Part shown: positions 7,039 to 15,824 of the stretch, one piece after another
Layout of the letters: each line of letters starts with the position of its first letter
How positions within the stretch are numbered: the stretch's first letter is position 1
Source: Sporichthya polymorpha DSM 43042
GTDB taxonomy: Bacteria > Actinomycetota > Actinomycetes > Sporichthyales > Sporichthyaceae
Assembly: GCF_000384115.1 (NCBI RefSeq)
Contig: NZ_KB913029.1
Span: 1,522,907-1,586,906 of the forward strand
Length of the DNA stretch: 64,000 bases
Reading direction: 5' to 3'
The notes under the pieces: generated by a model
What the model was told of the DNA's origin: nothing
Database searches by the model: none
What the model saw: only the letters and a program-made list of their open reading frames with translations
Position numbers and translations under genes: made by a program

Positions 7039-8133
7039 CTAGGACGCGTGCGACCCGTGCAGGGTCGCCCGACCCGTCCCGGACGTGATCTCGCCGAGCA
7101 CCCACGCCGGGAGCCCGCGCGCCGACAGGCGGGTGAGGACGGCGTCGGCGTCGCCCGGCGCGACGACCGCGACCATGCCGACGCCCATGTTCAGCGTGCG
7201 CTCCAGCTCGAGCTGGGCGACGTCGCCGAGCTCGCCGATCAGGCCGAAGACCGCCGGCGGGGTCCAGGTCGTGCGATCGAGCGTGGCGTCGACGTCCGCC
7301 GGGAGCACCCGCTCCAGGTTCGCCGCGAGCCCGCCGCCGGTGACGTGGCAGAGCGCGTGGACCTCGAGCTTCGGGCCCGCGTCGGAGCCCCGGAGCAGGT
7401 CCAGGCAGTCGAGCGAGTAGATCCGGGTCGGTTCGAGCAGCTCCTCGCCGAGGGTCCGGCCGAGCTCCGGAACCTCGCGGAGGATGTCCCAGCCGGCGGT
7501 CGCGAAGAAGACGTGACGCGCGAGCGAGTAGCCGTTGGAGTGCAGGCCGGACGCGGCCATGGCGATCACGACGTCCCCGGCGCGGACGCGGTCGGCGCCG
7601 ATCAGGTCCGGCTCGTCGACGACACCGGTGCCGGCGCCCGCGATGTCGTACTCGTCGGGGCCGAGCAGACCGGGGTGCTCCGCGGTCTCGCCGCCGACCA
7701 GCGCACAGCCGGCGCGGCGGCAGCCCTCGGCGATGCCGGAGACGATCGCGGCGATCCGCTCCGGGACGACCTTGCCGCAGGCGATGTAGTCGGTCAGAAA
7801 CAGCGGCTCGGCGCCGCAGACGACGAGGTCGTCCATGACCATCGCGACCAGGTCGATGCCCACCGTGTCGTGGACGTCCATCCGCTGCGCGATCGCGACC
7901 TTGGTGCCGACGCCGTCGGTGGCGCTCGCGAGCAGCGGGGCCGTCATGTTCTTGAGCGCGTCGGCCCGGAACAGGCCGGCGAACCCGCCGAGCCCGCCGA
8001 AGACCTCGGGCCGGCCGGCGCGGGCCACGGAGGCCTTCATCAGCTCGACGGCCTTGTCCCCGGCCTCGATGTCGACACCGGCCGCCGCGTACGTGGCGCC
8101 CCCGGTCCGCTCGCTCACGGGTGCCTCGCTCAC
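7039..8133 (-). CDS. purM: Phosphoribosylformylglycinamidine cyclo-ligase (AIR synthase)
   Basis: Cyclises FGAM to aminoimidazole ribonucleotide with ATP. 364 residues. Seen: TYAAAGVDIEAGDKAVELMK, ASATDGVGTKVAIAQ, the DLVAMVMDDLVVCGAEPLFLTDYIA block, GGETAEHPG, SGLHSNGYSLAR and HVTGGGLAANLERVLP, all in family order. The start is a GTG at 8133 that shares GTGA with the purF stop, implying translational coupling; a GTG five codons later is an alternative. A much longer open frame upstream is only antisense bias over purF. Confidence 0.97.
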   Translation of the reverse strand: MSEAPVSERTGGATYAAAGVDIEAGDKAVELMKASVARAGRPEVFGGLGGFAGLFRADALKNMTAPLLASATDGVGTKVAIAQRMDVHDTVGIDLVAMVMDDLVVCGAEPLFLTDYIACGKVVPERIAAIVSGIAEGCRRAGCALVGGETAEHPGLLGPDEYDIAGAGTGVVDEPDLIGADRVRAGDVVIAMAASGLHSNGYSLARHVFFATAGWDILREVPELGRTLGEELLEPTRIYSLDCLDLLRGSDAGPKLEVHALCHVTGGGLAANLERVLPADVDATLDRTTWTPPAVFGLIGELGDVAQLELERTLNMGVGMVAVVAPGDADAVLTRLSARGLPAWVLGEITSGTGRATLHGSHAS

Positions 8134-9653
8134 GGGTTGGACGTCGTCGTGATGCTGTGCGTCGGCGTCTGGATGGCCGGAGTGGAGGTCTCCAGCACGT
8201 GCTTGCCGAGCAGTTCGGGGTCCGGCAGCTCGACCGGGTACTGGCCGGTGAAGCAGGCCGAGCACAGGCGCTCCGGCGCGATGGTGGTCGCGGCGTAGAG
8301 CCCGTCGAGGGAGATGTAGGCGAGCGAGTCGGCGCCGACCGAGGCGCAGATCTCGTCGGTCGAGAGCCCGTTGGCGATCAGCTCGGCGCGAGTGGCGAAG
8401 TCGATGCCGTAGAAGCACGGCCACTTCACCGGCGGGGACGAGATGCGGATGTGCACCTCGCGGGCGCCGGCCTCGCGCAGCATCCGCACCAGCGCGCGCT
8501 GGGTGTTGCCGCGGACGATCGAGTCGTCGACGACGACGAGGCGCTTGCCCTCGATGACCTCGCGCAGCGGGTTGAGCTTGAGCCGGATACCGAGCTGACG
8601 GATCGTCTGCGACGGCTGGATGAACGTGCGGCCGACGTAGGAGTTCTTCACGAGCCCCTGGCCGTAGGGGATGCCGCTCTCCTGCGCGAAGCCGATCGCG
8701 GCCGGCGTCCCGGACTCGGGCGTCGCGATCACCAGGTCGGCCTCGACCGGGGCCTCCCGGGCCAGCTGACGGCCCATCTCGAGGCGGGCGGCGTTGACGT
8801 TGCGGCCGGCGATCTCGGTGTCGGGCCGGGCCAGGTAGACGTACTCGAAGACGCAGCCCTTGGGGTCGGCCTCGGCGAAGCGCCGGGTGCGCAGGCCGGC
8901 TTCGTCGATCGCGATCAGCTCGCCGGGCTCGATCTCGCGGACCCGCGCGGCGCCGACGATGTCGAGCGCGGCGGTCTCGGACGCGACGACCCAGCCGCGC
9001 TCGAGGCGACCGAGCACGAGCGGGCGGATGCCCTGCGGGTCGCGCGCGGCGTAGAGCGTCGACTCGTCCATGAACACGAACGAGAACGCGCCGCGCAGCT
9101 GCGGCAGCAGGTCCATCGCCGCGGCCTCGAGCGACCGGCTCGGGTGCGAGGCCAGTAGCTCGGTGACGAGGTCGGTGTCCGACGATGCGGCCTGGCCGCC
9201 CTGGCGGCGGACGCGCTCGCGGTCGAGGTTGCACTGGTTCGCGACCAGCTCGGCGAGGTCACCGGTGTTGGTGAGGTTGCCGTTGTGCGCGACGGCGGCC
9301 GAGCCCGTGGGCGTCGAGCGGAACGTCGGCTGGGCGTTCTCCCACGTGGGCGAGCCGGTCGTGGAGTAGCGGGTGTGGCCGATCGCGATGTGGCCGAGCA
9401 GCGAGTTCAGCGTCGACTCGTCGAAGACCTGGGGCACGAGCCCCATGTCCTTGTAGACGACCACCGACTGTCCGTCGCCCACCGCGATGCCGGCCGACTC
9501 CTGGCCGCGGTGCTGGAGGGCGTAGAGACCGAAGTAGGTGAGCTTCGCCACCTCTTCGCCGGGGGCCCAGACGCCGAAGACACCGCACGCGTCCTGCGGG
9601 CCTTTTTCGAAGGGGTCAAGATCGGTCGAGAGCTTGCCGTCGCCTCGGGGCAC
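8130..9653 (-). CDS. purF: Amidophosphoribosyltransferase
   Basis: First committed step of purine synthesis: PRPP plus glutamine to phosphoribosylamine. 507 residues. A short propeptide precedes the glutaminase nucleophile Cys23 (DACGVFGVW). LQHRGQESAGIAV, GHTRYSTTG and AHNGNLTN mark the Ntn-glutaminase domain. The PRT domain has ESGTPAAIGFAQESG and the PRPP loop VVVDDSIVRGNT. Cysteines near the C-terminus (CFYGIDF, CASVG, CSACF) fit the Fe-S containing type. GTG start lies inside the palindrome CACGTACGTG with no clear ribosome binding site. It is 10 bp downstream of a hydrolase gene and overlaps purM by 4 bp. Confidence 0.97.
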   Translation of the reverse strand: MPRGDGKLSTDLDPFEKGPQDACGVFGVWAPGEEVAKLTYFGLYALQHRGQESAGIAVGDGQSVVVYKDMGLVPQVFDESTLNSLLGHIAIGHTRYSTTGSPTWENAQPTFRSTPTGSAAVAHNGNLTNTGDLAELVANQCNLDRERVRRQGGQAASSDTDLVTELLASHPSRSLEAAAMDLLPQLRGAFSFVFMDESTLYAARDPQGIRPLVLGRLERGWVVASETAALDIVGAARVREIEPGELIAIDEAGLRTRRFAEADPKGCVFEYVYLARPDTEIAGRNVNAARLEMGRQLAREAPVEADLVIATPESGTPAAIGFAQESGIPYGQGLVKNSYVGRTFIQPSQTIRQLGIRLKLNPLREVIEGKRLVVVDDSIVRGNTQRALVRMLREAGAREVHIRISSPPVKWPCFYGIDFATRAELIANGLSTDEICASVGADSLAYISLDGLYAATTIAPERLCSACFTGQYPVELPDPELLGKHVLETSTPAIQTPTHSITTTSNP

Positions 9654-9663
9654 GTACGTGATT

Positions 9664-10494
9664 CTAGGTGCCCGGACCCACCAGGTCGGACGTGGCTTGC
9701 AGCACGTGCGGCCACGCTCCCGATCCGGGCGTCACGAGCGTGAAGTGGTCCTCCCACTCGAGGACCCGCAGCTCGGTCGCATCGCCGGCCTCGCGGGCGG
9801 CCGCGGCGTACACCGCGCCGCAGTCGACCGGGACGTGCTCGTCGAGCCCGCCGTGCAGGCAGATCGTCGGGACGCCGGTCGGCACCAGCCGCGCCGGGTC
9901 CGCCACGGCGTACCGGCCGTCGGGGTCGTCCTCGGGCGCGGCGCCGAGGAACGCCTCGACCGCGCCGTCCCCGAGCCCGGCGGCGACGGCCCACTCCAGG
10001 TGCGCGACGCCGGCGAGGCACAGGACGCCGCGGACCGGCGGCGGGGTGGCGCGGTGCCCGGGCGCGTCCGCGGGCAGGCGGTGCCGGCTCGCCGCCCAGA
10101 GCGCGAGGTGCCCGCCGGCGGAGTGGCCCATCAGCACGACTCGCTCCGCGTCGACGAGGCCGGGCTCCAGCTCGGTGAGCAGCTCGGGCAGGGCGTCGAG
10201 CGCCGCGGCGACGTCGAGCAGCGTCTCCGGGTAGCCGCCGCCCCCGCCGACGCGGCGGTACTCGATCGCGGCGACGACGTAGCCGCGTCCGGCCAGAGCC
10301 GCGCACTGCGGTGCCGTGTGGCCACGGTCGTACTGCTCGCGCCAGAACCCGCCGTGGATCACGACGACCAGGGGACGGCCACTCGCGGCCGGCGGCGCGA
10401 GGACCTCGACGACATGGTCGCGGTGCCGGCCGTAGCGCACCTGCTCGTGCCGCAGCCCGTCCGCGGCGGCGGCGGACCGAAACTCCGGATGCAT
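9664..10494 (-). CDS. Alpha/beta hydrolase (kynurenine-formamidase/esterase-like)
   Basis: 276-residue alpha/beta hydrolase. Oxyanion motif VIHGGFWREQY near residue 40, nucleophile elbow GHSAGGHLALWAA near residue 120, acid-region LHGGLDEHVPVDCG, and catalytic-His region WEDHFTLVTPGS. This arrangement resembles the BD-FAE / arylformamidase-like group. Substrate unknown. ATG 10494 has GGGAGG 9 nt upstream. Only 10 bp separate it from purF, so the two are probably co-transcribed, although no purine role is known. Confidence 0.88.
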   Translation of the reverse strand: MHPEFRSAAAADGLRHEQVRYGRHRDHVVEVLAPPAASGRPLVVVIHGGFWREQYDRGHTAPQCAALAGRGYVVAAIEYRRVGGGGGYPETLLDVAAALDALPELLTELEPGLVDAERVVLMGHSAGGHLALWAASRHRLPADAPGHRATPPPVRGVLCLAGVAHLEWAVAAGLGDGAVEAFLGAAPEDDPDGRYAVADPARLVPTGVPTICLHGGLDEHVPVDCGAVYAAAAREAGDATELRVLEWEDHFTLVTPGSGAWPHVLQATSDLVGPGT

Positions 10495-10567
10495 GCCGCG
10501 GAGCCTCCCACGGCAGCCGGGTGCATCCCATTGACTGTGTTTCGTGTCGGCCGTTGCACTACGGGCC

Positions 10568-10957
10568 ATGCGCACCCCTCTGCTCGCCGGCTGTCTCGTC
10601 ACGGCCGTGCTCGGCGCCACGGTGGTCGGCCTCGTGGCGGCGCCGGCGTCCGCCGCGACCCGCGGCCGCATCACGCTCTGCGTCACCGGCGGCGGCCCGC
10701 TCGGCGTCTTCGCCGACGGCCCCGACCTCCGCACCGCGACGCTGACGAACACGTGCAAGAAGTTCGGCGTCCGTCCCGGCCAGTACTACGTCGGGATCCA
10801 GGGCTACGCGGTCCCGGACAACTGCTCCTCCAACGGCGCGACCGTCCGCCGCGGCAAGTACAGCTACCGCGCCCCCGAGACCCTCTTCACCACCGTCGAG
10901 CCCGGCCGGACCACGAAGGTCACCTTCGCTCTCGACTGCTCCCTCCCGGCCCGCTGA
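10568..10957 (+). CDS. Small secreted protein of unknown function
   Basis: 129 residues. A typical Sec signal peptide (MRTPLLAGCLVTAVLGATVVGLVAAPASAA) leaves a mature domain of about 100 residues with four cysteines (LCVTGG, TNTCKKF, DNCSSN, LDCSLPAR), which could form two disulfides. No family recognised. A TGCACT hexamer ends 7 nt before the ATG and there is no ribosome binding site, so a leaderless message is possible. It is divergent from the hydrolase-purF-purM cluster. Confidence 0.75.
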   Translation: MRTPLLAGCLVTAVLGATVVGLVAAPASAATRGRITLCVTGGGPLGVFADGPDLRTATLTNTCKKFGVRPGQYYVGIQGYAVPDNCSSNGATVRRGKYSYRAPETLFTTVEPGRTTKVTFALDCSLPAR

Positions 10958-10980
10958 CCCCGCTCGGCCGGAACGGAGCG

Positions 10981-11334
10981 TCAGAGGAGGGCGGAGATGT
11001 CCGCGCGGTCGCCGCTGGCGGACAGGGCGCCGGAGTCGAGGGCCTCGGCCCAGGAGAGGCGCTTGGTGACGAGGGCGAGCCAGGTCGCGGGGTCGGTCTC
11101 GACGACGTTCGGCGGGGTGCCGCGGCGGTGCCGGATGCCCGGGATGCACTGGACGGCCCCGACCGGCGGGACACGGACCTCGACGGCGGAACCGGGGTGC
11201 CGCTCCGCGAGCTCGGCGAGGGTGTGCCGGACCGCCGTGGTGACGACCTCGCGCGCGACGCCGTCGGGGTCGGCCTCCCAGGCGGCGAGAGCGGCCCGGC
11301 CCTCGGCCGGGTCCACGCGTCGACGCGGGGGCAT
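10981..11334 (-). CDS. Sterol-carrier-family-like protein
   Basis: 117-residue protein resembling the small SCP2-like proteins found beside purine genes in actinobacteria. Seen: AVRHTLAELAERHPGSAVEVRVPPVGAVQCIPGIRHRRGTPPNVVETDPATWLALVTKRLSWAEAL, where the last part (TDPATWLALVTKRLSWAEA) matches the SCP2-type pattern of substrate-cavity helix. ATG start at 11334, 13 bp after the purL stop, so it is likely the last gene of the purS-purQ-purL operon. Ligand unknown. Confidence 0.82.
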   Translation of the reverse strand: MPPRRRVDPAEGRAALAAWEADPDGVAREVVTTAVRHTLAELAERHPGSAVEVRVPPVGAVQCIPGIRHRRGTPPNVVETDPATWLALVTKRLSWAEALDSGALSASGDRADISALL

Positions 11335-11347
11335 GACCGGGCGGAGC

Positions 11348-13597
11348 TCAGGCCAGCGCAGCCGGCAGCGTGGCGGTGGAGGCCTCGCGCAGGTCCGACA
11401 GCGCGATCTCGATGTCCGCGTTGATGCGCAGCGAGCCCCCGCCGACGGTGCCGATCTCCGTCACCGTGACGCCGTGCATCTCGGCGAACGCCTCGACGGC
11501 GTAACGGTGCGGGGCGGGCACGGAGACGATCGCGCGGGCGGCGGACTCGCTGAACAGCGCGAGAAAGGCGTCGAGGCCCGTCGGGAGCTCGACGCGCGCG
11601 CCGATCCCGTTGGCGAGGCAGCACTCGACCAGACCCTGCGCGAGCCCGCCCTCGGAGAGGTCGTGCGCGGAGGAGAACACGCCCTGCTCGGCGCCCTCCA
11701 CCAGCACGGCGGCGAGGGAACGCTCGGCCTCGAGGTCGACCATCGGCGGGGTGCCGCCGAGGTGGCCGTGGACGACGTGCGCCCACTCCGACCCGTCGAG
11801 CTCCTCGCGGGTGTCACCGAGCAGCAGGACCGTGTCGCCCTCGTTCGCGAAGCCCATCGGCACGCGGGTGCGCACGTCGCGCAGGACGCCGAGCACACCG
11901 ACGACCGGCGTCGGGAGGATCGCGGTCTCGCCGGTCTGGTTGTAGAACGAGACGTTGCCACCGGTGACCGGGACCTCGAGCTCGAGGCAGCCGTCGGCCA
12001 GGCCGCGGACGGCCTCGGCGAACTGCCACATGACGCCCGGGTCCTCGGGTGAGCCGAAGTTCAGGCAGTCGGTGACCGCGAGCGGTCGCGCGCCCTTAGC
12101 GGCGACGTTGCGGAACGCCTCGGCCAGCGCGAGCTGCGCGCCCGCGTACGGGTCGAGCCGCGCGAACCGGCCGTTGCAGTCGGTGGAGACCGCGACGCCG
12201 AGACCGGACTCCTCGTCGACGCGCACGACACCCGCGTCGTCGGGCATCGCGAGCACGGTGTTGCCGAGGACGTAGCGGTCGTACTGCGAGGTGATCCAGC
12301 TCTTGTCACAGAGGTTCGGCGAACCGGCGAGGCGCAGGATCGTCGCGCGCAGCTCGGCGGCCGTCGCCGGCCGCGGCAGACGTGACGCCGTGTCAGCCTG
12401 CAGCGCGTCCTGGTCCGCCGGACGCTCGTAGGGCCGCTCGTAGACCGGGCCCTCGTGGGCGACGGTCCGCGGCGGGACGTCGACGACGATCTCGCCGCGC
12501 CACTCGACGGTGAGCCGGCCGGAGTCGTTGACCTCGCCGATCACGACGGCCTCGACGTCCCACTTCGAGCAGATCTCCAGGAAGGCGTCGACCTTGCCCG
12601 GCTCGACGATCGCGCACATGCGCTCCTGCGACTCGCTCATGAGGATCTCCTCGGGAGCGAGCGTCGAGTCACGCAGCGGGACGCGGTCGAGGACGACGTG
12701 CATGCCGCCGGCGCCGGCCGAGGACAGCTCGGTCGTCGCGCAGGACAACCCGGCGCCGCCGAGGTCCTGGATGCCGACGACGAGGTCGGCGGCGAAGATC
12801 TCCAGGCAGCACTCGATGAGCACCTTCTCGGCGAACGGGTCGCCGACCTGGACGCTCGGACGCTTCGACGGGCCCTCAGCGTCGAACGTCTCCGACGCCA
12901 GGACGCTGACGCCGCCGATGCCGTCGCCGCCGGTGCGGGCGCCGAACAGGATCACCTGGTTGCCGGGGCCGGAGGCCTTGGCGAGCTTGATGTCGTCGTG
13001 CTTCATGACGCCGACGCAGAGGGCGTTGACGAGCGGGTTGCCGAGGTAGGTCGGGTCGAAGACGACCTCGCCGCCGATGTTCGGCAGACCGAGACAGTTG
13101 CCGTAGCCGCCGATGCCGGCGACGACGCCGGGCAGGACGCGGCGGGTGTCCTCGGCCTCGAGCGGACCGAAGCGCAGGGGATCCATGACCGCGACCGGGC
13201 GGGCGCCCATCGTCAGGATGTCGCGCACGATGCCGCCGATGCCGGTGGCCGCGCCCTGGTAGGGCTCGACGTAGCTCGGGTGGTTGTGCGACTCGACCTT
13301 GAACGTGACCGCGTAGCCGTCACCGATGTCGACGACGCCGGCGTTCTCGCCCATGCCGACCATCAGCACGTCGGTCTGCGGGGCCTTCTCTCCGAACTGC
13401 CGCAGGTGCACCTTCGAGGACTTGTAGGAGCAGTGCTCGCTCCACATCACCGAGTACATCGCCAGCTCGCAGCTGGTCGGCCGACGGCCGAGGATCTCGC
13501 GGATCCGGGCGTACTCGTCGGCCTTGAGACCGAGGTCCGCGAAGGGCTGCTCGACCTCAGGGGTGGTCTCGGCGGCCTTGACGGTGTCCAGGCTCAC
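11348..13597 (-). CDS. purL: Phosphoribosylformylglycinamidine synthase subunit II
   Basis: ATP-dependent amidation of FGAR, using ammonia channelled from PurQ. 749 residues, the small bacterial PurL size that requires separate PurQ and PurS. Seen: [20 protein letters not shown] near residue 45, the [27 protein letters not shown] loop, [13 protein letters not shown], and in the second half [12 protein letters not shown] and [19 protein letters not shown] 13597 overlaps the purQ stop (GTGA); the open frame upstream of it lies inside purQ. Confidence 0.97.
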   Translation of the reverse strand: MSLDTVKAAETTPEVEQPFADLGLKADEYARIREILGRRPTSCELAMYSVMWSEHCSYKSSKVHLRQFGEKAPQTDVLMVGMGENAGVVDIGDGYAVTFKVESHNHPSYVEPYQGAATGIGGIVRDILTMGARPVAVMDPLRFGPLEAEDTRRVLPGVVAGIGGYGNCLGLPNIGGEVVFDPTYLGNPLVNALCVGVMKHDDIKLAKASGPGNQVILFGARTGGDGIGGVSVLASETFDAEGPSKRPSVQVGDPFAEKVLIECCLEIFAADLVVGIQDLGGAGLSCATTELSSAGAGGMHVVLDRVPLRDSTLAPEEILMSESQERMCAIVEPGKVDAFLEICSKWDVEAVVIGEVNDSGRLTVEWRGEIVVDVPPRTVAHEGPVYERPYERPADQDALQADTASRLPRPATAAELRATILRLAGSPNLCDKSWITSQYDRYVLGNTVLAMPDDAGVVRVDEESGLGVAVSTDCNGRFARLDPYAGAQLALAEAFRNVAAKGARPLAVTDCLNFGSPEDPGVMWQFAEAVRGLADGCLELEVPVTGGNVSFYNQTGETAILPTPVVGVLGVLRDVRTRVPMGFANEGDTVLLLGDTREELDGSEWAHVVHGHLGGTPPMVDLEAERSLAAVLVEGAEQGVFSSAHDLSEGGLAQGLVECCLANGIGARVELPTGLDAFLALFSESAARAIVSVPAPHRYAVEAFAEMHGVTVTEIGTVGGGSLRINADIEIALSDLREASTATLPAALA

Positions 13598-14292
13598 GCG
13601 GAGCTCCCGGACATCGCCGGGGTCAGCAGGCTGTTCAGCAGCGAGGTGAACAGCACGAGGCCGTCGACGCTCGGGCCGGTGAGGGTCTCGATGGCGTGCT
13701 CCGGGTGCGGCATCAGGCCGACGACGTTGCCGGCCTCGTTGCGGATGCCGGCGATGTCGTTGCGCGACCCGTTCGGGTTGCCGTTGATGTAGCGGAAGAC
13801 GATGCGGTCGAGGGTCTCGAGCCACTCCAGCGTCTCGGGGTCGGCGATGTAACCACCCTCGCCGTTCTTCACCGGGACGAGGATTTCCTGACCCATCCTC
13901 AGATCACGGGTCCACGGGGTGTCGACGTTCTCGACGCGCAGCCACTGGTCGCGGCAGACGAAGTGCTGGTTGTCGTTGCGGACCAGCGCGCCCGGCAGCA
14001 GGTGCGACTCGCAGAGAACCTGGAAGCCGTTGCAGATCCCGAGGACCGGCAGACCCTTGTTCGCCGCGGCGATGATCGACTCCATCACCGGCGAGAACCG
14101 CGCGATCGCGCCGCAGCGGAGGTAGTCGCCGTAGGAGAACCCACCGGGGAGCACGACGCCGTCGACGCCCTGCAGGTCGGTGTCCCGGTGCCAGAGCCGG
14201 ACGGGCTCGGCGCCGGCGGCGCGGACGGCGCGCGCCGCGTCCCCGTCGTCCAGCGAGCCGGGGAACGTGACGACGCCGACGCGCGCGGTCAT
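13594..14292 (-). CDS. purQ: Phosphoribosylformylglycinamidine synthase subunit I (glutaminase)
   Basis: Class I glutamine amidotransferase that supplies ammonia to PurL. 232 residues. Seen: [21 protein letters not shown], the catalytic cysteine in [11 protein letters not shown] near residue 93, and the His/Glu dyad in [10 protein letters not shown] near residue 205. ATG 14292 overlaps the purS stop by 4 bp and its own stop overlaps purL by 4 bp, so the three subunits are translationally coupled. Confidence 0.97.
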   Translation of the reverse strand: MTARVGVVTFPGSLDDGDAARAVRAAGAEPVRLWHRDTDLQGVDGVVLPGGFSYGDYLRCGAIARFSPVMESIIAAANKGLPVLGICNGFQVLCESHLLPGALVRNDNQHFVCRDQWLRVENVDTPWTRDLRMGQEILVPVKNGEGGYIADPETLEWLETLDRIVFRYINGNPNGSRNDIAGIRNEAGNVVGLMPHPEHAIETLTGPSVDGLVLFTSLLNSLLTPAMSGSSA

Positions 14293-14534
14293 GACTCCAC
14301 CCGGACCGTGTACTCCTCGATCACCGTGTTGGCGAGGAGGGTTTCGGCCATCTGCTCGACCTTGGCGAGGGCGGCCTCGTCGAGCTCACCGTCCACCTCG
14401 ACCTCGAAACGCTTGCCCTGCCGGACGCCGGACACCGTCTCGAACCCCATCCGGCCCAGGGCTTTCTGGATCGCCTGGCCCTGCGGGTCGAGAATCTCCG
14501 GCTTCGGCATGACGTCGACCACAACGCGGGCCAC
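14289..14534 (-). CDS. purS: Phosphoribosylformylglycinamidine synthase subunit PurS
   Basis: 81-residue third subunit that bridges PurL and PurQ. Sequence [47 protein letters not shown] is typical. GTG 14534 is preceded by GAGGAG. First gene of the purS-purQ-purL(-SCP-like) operon. Confidence 0.96.
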   Translation of the reverse strand: MARVVVDVMPKPEILDPQGQAIQKALGRMGFETVSGVRQGKRFEVEVDGELDEAALAKVEQMAETLLANTVIEEYTVRVES

Positions 14535-14570
14535 GAACGCTCCTCAAAGTTCCTGCGGAAGGATGGGTTC

Positions 14571-14576
14571 AGGCTA
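14571..14576 (-). promoter_or_regulatory. Candidate -10 box of the purSQL operon
   Basis: TAGCCT on the minus strand, 37 bp upstream of the purS start, in the 68-bp divergent space with galE. No clear -35. No PurR-type box was recognised. Confidence 0.35.
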
Positions 14577-14602
14577 CCTGTCCGGCGGAAACGAGGATCG
14601 AC

Positions 14603-15562
14603 GTGAAGCTGCTGGTCATCGGTGGCGCGGGTTACATCGGGAGTGTGGTCGTCGCGCTGCTGCTCGCGGACGGTCACGACGTCGTCGTCCTCGACGACCT
14701 CTCGACCGGCCACGCGGACGCCGTCCCCACCGGCGCCGAGCTCGTCCGGGCCCGCGTCCACGACGCCGCGGACGTCCTGGACCCCTCGTTCGACGCGGTG
14801 CTGCACTTCGCCGCGAAGTCCCTGGTCGGGGAGTCGGTCGCCCGCCCGGAGCTGTACTGGGAGAACAACGTCGTCGGCTCGCTGGCGCTGCTCGACGCGA
14901 TGCGGGGCGCCGGGGTGCGCCGCCTGGTGTTCTCCTCGACCGCGGCGACCTACGGCGAGCCGGAGCGGATGCCGATCACCGAGGACACCCCGGCCCGGCC
15001 CACGAACCCGTACGGCATGACCAAGCTCACCGTCGACATGGCGATCGCCGCCGAGTGCGCCGCCCACGGGCTCGGGGCGTACAGCCTGCGGTACTTCAAC
15101 GTCGCCGGGGCGTACCTCGACGGCGCGACCCCGCTGGGCGAGCGGCACGACCCCGAGACACACCTGATCCCGAACCTGCTGAAGGTCGCCACCGGCGAGA
15201 ACCCCGAGGCCAAGCTCTTCGGCTCCGACTACCCCACCCGGGACGGGACCTGCGTCCGCGACTACATCCACGTCACCGACCTCGCCGACGCCCACGTCCG
15301 GGCCCTGACCCGCATCACCCCGGCCCGGCACGAGATCTGCAACCTCGGCAGCGGGTCCGGGTTCACCGTCCGGGAGGTGCTCGGCGCCGTCCGCGAGGTC
15401 ACCGGCCACCCGATCCCGGCGGCGGACCACCCCCGCCGCCCCGGCGACCCCCCGACGCTGATCGCCTCCAACGCCCGGGCCCGCGAGCTGCTGGGGTGGA
15501 CCCCGGTCCGCGACATCACCGCGATGGCCGCCGACGCCTGGGCCTTCGCGCAGAAGGCCTGA
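14603..15562 (+). CDS. galE: UDP-glucose 4-epimerase
   Basis: Extended SDR epimerase interconverting UDP-glucose and UDP-galactose. 319 residues. NAD-binding GGAGYIG at the N-terminus, VLDDLSTGHADAVP, SST near residue 113, the catalytic YGMTK, and RYFNVAGAYLDG followed by RDYIHVTDLADAHV. GTG start with GAGGAT upstream. It sits between purine clusters and ends at a strong terminator. Confidence 0.94.
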   Translation: MKLLVIGGAGYIGSVVVALLLADGHDVVVLDDLSTGHADAVPTGAELVRARVHDAADVLDPSFDAVLHFAAKSLVGESVARPELYWENNVVGSLALLDAMRGAGVRRLVFSSTAATYGEPERMPITEDTPARPTNPYGMTKLTVDMAIAAECAAHGLGAYSLRYFNVAGAYLDGATPLGERHDPETHLIPNLLKVATGENPEAKLFGSDYPTRDGTCVRDYIHVTDLADAHVRALTRITPARHEICNLGSGSGFTVREVLGAVREVTGHPIPAADHPRRPGDPPTLIASNARARELLGWTPVRDITAMAADAWAFAQKA

Positions 15563-15569
15563 CCCTGCT

Positions 15570-15598
15570 GTCAAAAAAGGGTGTCACCCTTTTTTGAC
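15570..15598 (+). terminator. Rho-independent terminator after galE
   Basis: Perfect 14-bp arms around a single central T: GTCAAAAAAGGGTG-T-CACCCTTTTTTGAC. The T-run makes it a convincing intrinsic terminator on the plus strand; the dyad also works in reverse. Its central GGGTGTCACCC recurs in the 52-bp palindrome at 4692-4743. The remaining 15599-15824 stretch shows no gene. Confidence 0.85.
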
Positions 15599-15824
15599 CG
15601 GGGACTGCGCTGGGCCGTCCGACGGACTACGAATCGGGCGCGGCGGCACATACCGGCCGACCGTGCTGGAGTTTCCCCGCCCGCGAGCGCAACAGTTGGC
15701 GAAATCGCCGGACGGCGCGCGGGGGGCGTGCCTACTCTCAGTTATCTCGAAGGCCATCGCGCGGGGGTGCGGTCGCCGGATCTGAGGGCTCGGGGGAGCC
15801 TGCGATGTGTGGGCGGGTGGGGGT

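Noticed and set aside
7039-9234. 731-codon frame that would fuse a long N-terminus to PurM
   Set aside because: The upstream part lies out of frame inside purF and has no homology; the GTG at 8133 overlapping the purF stop gives normal PurM.
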